From: CAVVJA01 sp963801715
Lineage (GTDB): Bacteria; Actinomycetota; Actinomycetes; Mycobacteriales; Jatrophihabitantaceae
Length of the DNA stretch: 64,000 nucleotides
Reading direction: 5' to 3'
Assembly (NCBI GenBank): GCA_963801715.1
Contig: CAWDGB010000024.1
Coordinates: forward strand, 62,001 to 126,000
Positions 61,446-64,000 of this stretch are shown one piece after another (the first letter of the stretch is position 1; every line of letters starts with the position of its first letter). Position numbers and translations under genes: made by a program. The notes beneath the pieces were generated by a model that saw nothing but the letters and a program-made list of their open reading frames with translations, ran no database searches and was not told the origin of the DNA.

Positions 61446-61802
61446 ACCGTTCACACCCGGACACGCCCCGTCGCTCGGAAGCGGCGGACCTCGATCGGGG
61501 TCGATCGCTCCCCGACCTGCCGCCCCAGGCCAACGCGGCACGAGGTGGTCCGCATTGATGATGCGACCCCGGCAGTATGCTCCTTCGTCTCGACGAGACG
61601 GCCCTCCGCTGACCAGATCGCAATCATCGACACGGCGGACGTCGCCACCGAGGGTCATGCAGTGCGCCACCGAAGACGAACGTGCCGCTCGCCTCCATCT
61701 CCGCCACGACGGCAACAACCCGCTGCATGAACGCCTGCATCTCCTCCGGCGCCCTTGGCGTTCGGGGATCTCATCCTCCACCGCAAAGTGGACAATAGGT
61801 AC
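61446..61802 (-). pseudogene. YCII-related (DGPF) protein, frameshifted
   Basis: ATG at 61802 follows GGAGGAG, reading MGQYLLST, then after frame changes FAVEDEIPE, MQAFMQRVVAVVAEMEASGT, FVFGGALHDP, and VSMIAIWSAEGRLVETKEHT with TPIEVRRF at the end. This is the order of YciI-like DGPF proteins (pEEMqaFm..v......g.w.faGgL.dp, DGPFaEtKEhlgGf, pIEvRPf). At least three shifts make it dead as read. DGPF genes sit next to ECF42 sigma genes, matching the fragment at 60720. Confidence 0.65.
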
Positions 61803-61812
61803 TGACCCATAG

Positions 61813-62339
61813 CTGCTCCTCCAACTTGGTGCGGGTAGTTCCCCCGCGCTCACCGTGCTCACAAATGGGATCGGCCGGCGAGGACACCCACGGCAAGTCT
61901 TTTGCCTCGACCAGAAGGCTCGACGACCCGATCTGCAGGGCGCCGGTCGCCAATCGAACCGTTCAAATCGGTCATCATGACGCGCCTCACCGAGTAATTC
62001 CGAGCGGACGACGAATTAGCGCGGCAGGCCCGGTCTTCTTGGCCGCCGACGAGCATCTTCAGCAGCTGGAAATACCTTGCTGCATCAGGAATGCGCGTCT
62101 CGTCTGCTGAGCACAGACCGACGCTCAGAGCTGCTGTGCCAAAGAAGGACTTCCCCGGACCTGGACCAGATGACCCGACTGCGGCAGATGATCGCGACCC
62201 ATCGAGGCGGATGTCGCCCGACCTCAGCTCCGAAGATCAGCACAGAGCGAAGGCGATCAGCGGCGTAACGAGGCGCAGACGGGGCTGACTCCTTGGTAGG
62301 GAGGCGCCGACCATCCTCCGACGCGAACCCGAGGAGACC
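61813..62339. other. Unassigned stretch in the remnant field
   Basis: About 530 bases with no recognised gene. Minus-strand frames around 61850-62050 (LATGALQIGSSSLLVEAKDL) look unlike random but I cannot assign a family. Confidence 0.35.
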
Positions 62340-62960
62340 ATGACCGCTCATACTCTGCCCGACATCAGCGACAGTGCTCCGCGTGTAGCGACGTGGCCGA
62401 CGCAGCAGGCATCACCGGCGTGTTGACCGACGTGTTGGCAGCGACCGATCTGGGGAACGTCGGCGTCCGTGTCATCACGCACCCAGCGAGCAGCGACGGG
62501 CAGTTGCGCACGCCTTGTCAGGTGTGCTGCGTTTCGAGTGGGTTTGGGTCACCCCAGGCGATCCAGCAACGATCGTGTGTTGCCCTCCGGGCGAGTCGAG
62601 CTGACCGCCTCGCCAAGAGGCGGCGCTCGATGCTCTGCTCCGAGACTCCCTTGGAACGGGCGCCGGCCGCATCCTCCGGTGTTGAGCAGTTCGAAACCCG
62701 CGGCCGACAGGCGCACCACTCTACCTCAGCCTGCTCGGCACGGATCCCCGGCACGCCGCACACGGGTACGGACAAAAGCTGCTCAGCGCCAACCTGCGGT
62801 TGCTCGACTGCGACGGCGCCCCGGCCTACCTCGAGGCGGCGACGCGCTCGTGCGCTCTACCAACGCTACGGCTGTTCGGGTCACCGGACGGTTCGAGCTG
62901 CGCCGACCAGACCGGGCGTCAACTCGATGTGGCGACAGGCAGCGGCGGCGAAGCGTTTGG
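62340..62960 (+). pseudogene. GNAT-family acetyltransferase, several stops and frameshifts
   Basis: ATG 62340 behind GAGGAGACC starts MTAHTLPDISDSAPRVATW, followed after a frame change by ADAAGITGVLTDVLAATDLG. Later frames give VLRFEWVWVTPGDPATIVCC and APLYLSLLGTDPRHAAHGYG, QKLLSANLRLLDCDGAPAYL, then VTGRFELRRPD. The acetyl-CoA loop region DPRH...GYGQ.LL identifies GNAT. Stops at two places and at least three shifts mean it is inactive. Its good start site shows it was once a normal gene. Confidence 0.72.
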
Positions 62961-63074
62961 TGTCAGCTGACCTCCATCGATCCTCAGAACGTCAAGGCGC
63001 CGGGGGAAGCGGTCGCATCACGACAAAAGCAGGGGAGCATCTCGCGGAGGCGGGGCAGCTCGAGAGACGCTACT

Positions 63075-63370
63075 GACAGTTCAGATGCCGGCGGAGACGT
63101 CGGTCGGGCGCAACTGGCGGGCACCGGAGGACCGGGGGGCGCGCTCGGCGGAAAGGAGCTGCACCCGGTCGCACACGTGTCCTACGAGGATGCCCTCGCC
63201 TACGCGGCCTGGGCTGGTAAACAGCCGCCGACGAAGATCGAGTGCGAATACCCATCGCGGACGGGAGGACCACCGACCAAGTCGGCGTGGGAAGACGACT
63301 TCATCCCGCGCGGCAAGCGGATGGCCAACACTGGCGCAGCTAGCCGCAGTGGGGTGCACAGACCGGGATG
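63075..63370 (+). pseudogene. FGE-sulfatase (formylglycine-generating enzyme) domain fragment
   Basis: AETSVGRNWRAPEG, after a shift GGKELHPVAHVSYEDALAYA and AWAGKQPPTKIECEYPSRTG match the central FGE/SUMF1-like region (HPVvhVSw.dA.aYa.WaGkRLPTEaEwE.AaRgg), and DDFIPRGKRMANT follows. The C-terminal active-site Cys part is absent and the motif Glu is degraded (KIECE for EAEWE). Remnant. Confidence 0.7.
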
Positions 63371-63480
63371 GTCAGCAGCGGTGTCCATGGCGGCAGATCC
63401 ACTACGCCCGGCCGAAGCGTATGAGCCGGAACTGTCCCTGCGGACGGTCGACGACGCGGACGGCGGTTGTGCCAGTGGTC

Positions 63481-63507
63481 AGCGGCGGACCCGTTGGGTC
63501 CGCCGCT
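63481..63507 (-). terminator. Perfect 12-bp hairpin downstream of the edge gene
   Basis: AGCGGCGGACCC (63481-63492) pairs perfectly with 63496-63507 around GTT. It lies 15 bases past the stop of the minus-strand gene at the right edge, in the position of its terminator. Confidence 0.75.
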
Positions 63508-63522
63508 GAGCGGGGTCTCCTG

Positions 63523-64000
63523 TTAGCGGGGTGGGAATTGTGATCCGGGGACGGGGTCGGCGAGGTTGGCTGTTGGCGCCTTGGCGGTGAAGCCGATCAC
63601 GGCGCAGTTGATGTCGACGCCGGCCGATCCGTAGGGGGCGCCGCCGGGGCCGGTGATCAGGTCGGGTCGGGTTGCTGCCAGGTTGAACACCTGCACCTCG
63701 TCGATCTGCCTGGTGTTCAGGCCCTCTCTGATGGCTTTGTCGGTCCATTGACCGAGCTGGGCATCCCAGAGCGGGCTGTAGGCCTGGGCGTGGCGCGGGT
63801 CGGTCAGGGTGGGGAAGTCGCCGAAGACGTTGAGCAGGTCGCCGCCGTTGCGCAGCGCGTCGATCAGCGCGGTGTTGCCGGCGCTGGCGTCCTCGGAGGC
63901 GTGGCCATCCTTGATCAGGTGGATGAACCCCTGGGCGTTCTTGTTGTCGGCGCCGGTCTGTCCGTTGACGAAGCCGAACAGTCGTTCGCGGGCCGAGCCG
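63523..64000 (-). CDS. Conserved protein of unknown function, 3' part
   Basis: The frame enters from the right edge and stops at TAA 63523; at least 158 codons are visible. It contains GFVNGQTGADNKNAQGFIHL, HASEDASAGNTALIDALRNG, AYSPLWDAQLGQWTDKAIRE, and near the end ATRPDLITGPGGAPYGSAGV and DINCAVIGFTAKAP. The YSPLWD.....WTD.AI and late INCAV pattern is one I recognise from secreted actinobacterial proteins without known role; the N-terminus, where a signal peptide would be, is outside the window. Frame intact. Confidence 0.65.
   Translation of the reverse strand, partial: GSARERLFGFVNGQTGADNKNAQGFIHLIKDGHASEDASAGNTALIDALRNGGDLLNVFGDFPTLTDPRHAQAYSPLWDAQLGQWTDKAIREGLNTRQIDEVQVFNLAATRPDLITGPGGAPYGSAGVDINCAVIGFTAKAPTANLADPVPGSQFPPR

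Noticed and set aside
61038..61862. 274-codon minus-strand open frame
   Set aside because: Pieces of it fit a frameshifted YCII gene only at 61446-61802; the rest overlaps the WS/DGAT remnant and has no similarity of its own.
1..64000. CRISPR array or tandem-repeat locus
   Set aside because: No regularly spaced identical repeats were seen at any scale.

Overview
The window is high-G+C actinobacterial DNA. Evidence for this is the order argS-lysA-hom-thrC-thrB-rho-rpmE-prfA-prmC-ywlC-wecA on the minus strand, a classical actinobacterial backbone. F420-type oxidoreductases (luciferase-like and split-barrel), a MalT-like LuxR regulator, ECF sigma/zf-HC2 genes and DUF3105/DUF305 proteins agree. 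The genus cannot be named from sequence alone; a soil-type Frankiales-like or related lineage would fit.

Region by region. (1) 1-18 kb, all minus strand: amino-acid biosynthesis (threonine/lysine), arginyl-tRNA synthetase, Rho, ribosomal protein L31, release factor 1 and its methylase, a tRNA t6A gene and the start of a WecA/MraY-type transferase. Two sugar modules interrupt this backbone: a MalEFG-type ABC importer between rho and rpmE, and a GH31 alpha-glucosidase between prmC and ywlC. Reading frames are broken by small indels in the importer genes (very densely), prmC, lysA and argS. (2) 18.1-19.9 kb: DUF3105 and DUF305 secreted/membrane proteins and an intact tRNA-Arg(CCG). (3) 19.9-30.5 kb: a decayed integrated island bounded by a 26-bp duplication of the tRNA-Arg 3' end. 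It holds an IS481 copy inserted at the tRNA end, a tyrosine-integrase remnant, an IS6-type transposase remnant, a DUF5996 gene, a secreted GH3 beta-glucosidase with a PA14 insert, a truncated MmyB-type regulator, a luciferase-like oxidoreductase and a RibD_C reductase. (4) 30.5-38.9 kb: mixed accessory genes and gene fragments (epimerase, SH3 protein, aminotransferase tail plus a thymidylate-synthase-like protein, quinone-reductase-like MDR, methyltransferase, RibD_C-VOC fusion, YczE-like membrane protein). (5) 39-43 kb: a GH9 cellulase-like gene running in frame into a GH5 exo-glucanase, then a stand-alone MrcB_N (DUF3578) protein with a PD-(D/E)XK-like C-terminus, the best candidate for an undescribed defence nuclease. 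(6) 43-60.5 kb: F420 split-barrel protein, class-III aminotransferase, a tight SDR-cyclase-GMC operon, a Na+/K+:H+ antiporter coupled to a flavin disulfide reductase, a GH15 trehalase/glucoamylase, anti-sigma and ECF sigma genes, an SDR and a LAL-type LuxR regulator. (7) 60.7-63.4 kb: a gene graveyard (ECF42-like sigma, WS/DGAT, YCII/DGPF, GNAT, FGE-sulfatase remnants), then a partial secreted conserved protein at the right edge.

The common theme is carbohydrate use: GH31, GH3, GH9, GH5, GH15, a sugar ABC importer and sugar-oxidising SDR/GMC enzymes. Because single-copy essential genes carry frameshifts, many of the small indels probably reflect sequence or assembly error rather than true loss. 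The fragments in regions 3, 4 and 7 carry stops and truncations and look like real decay.
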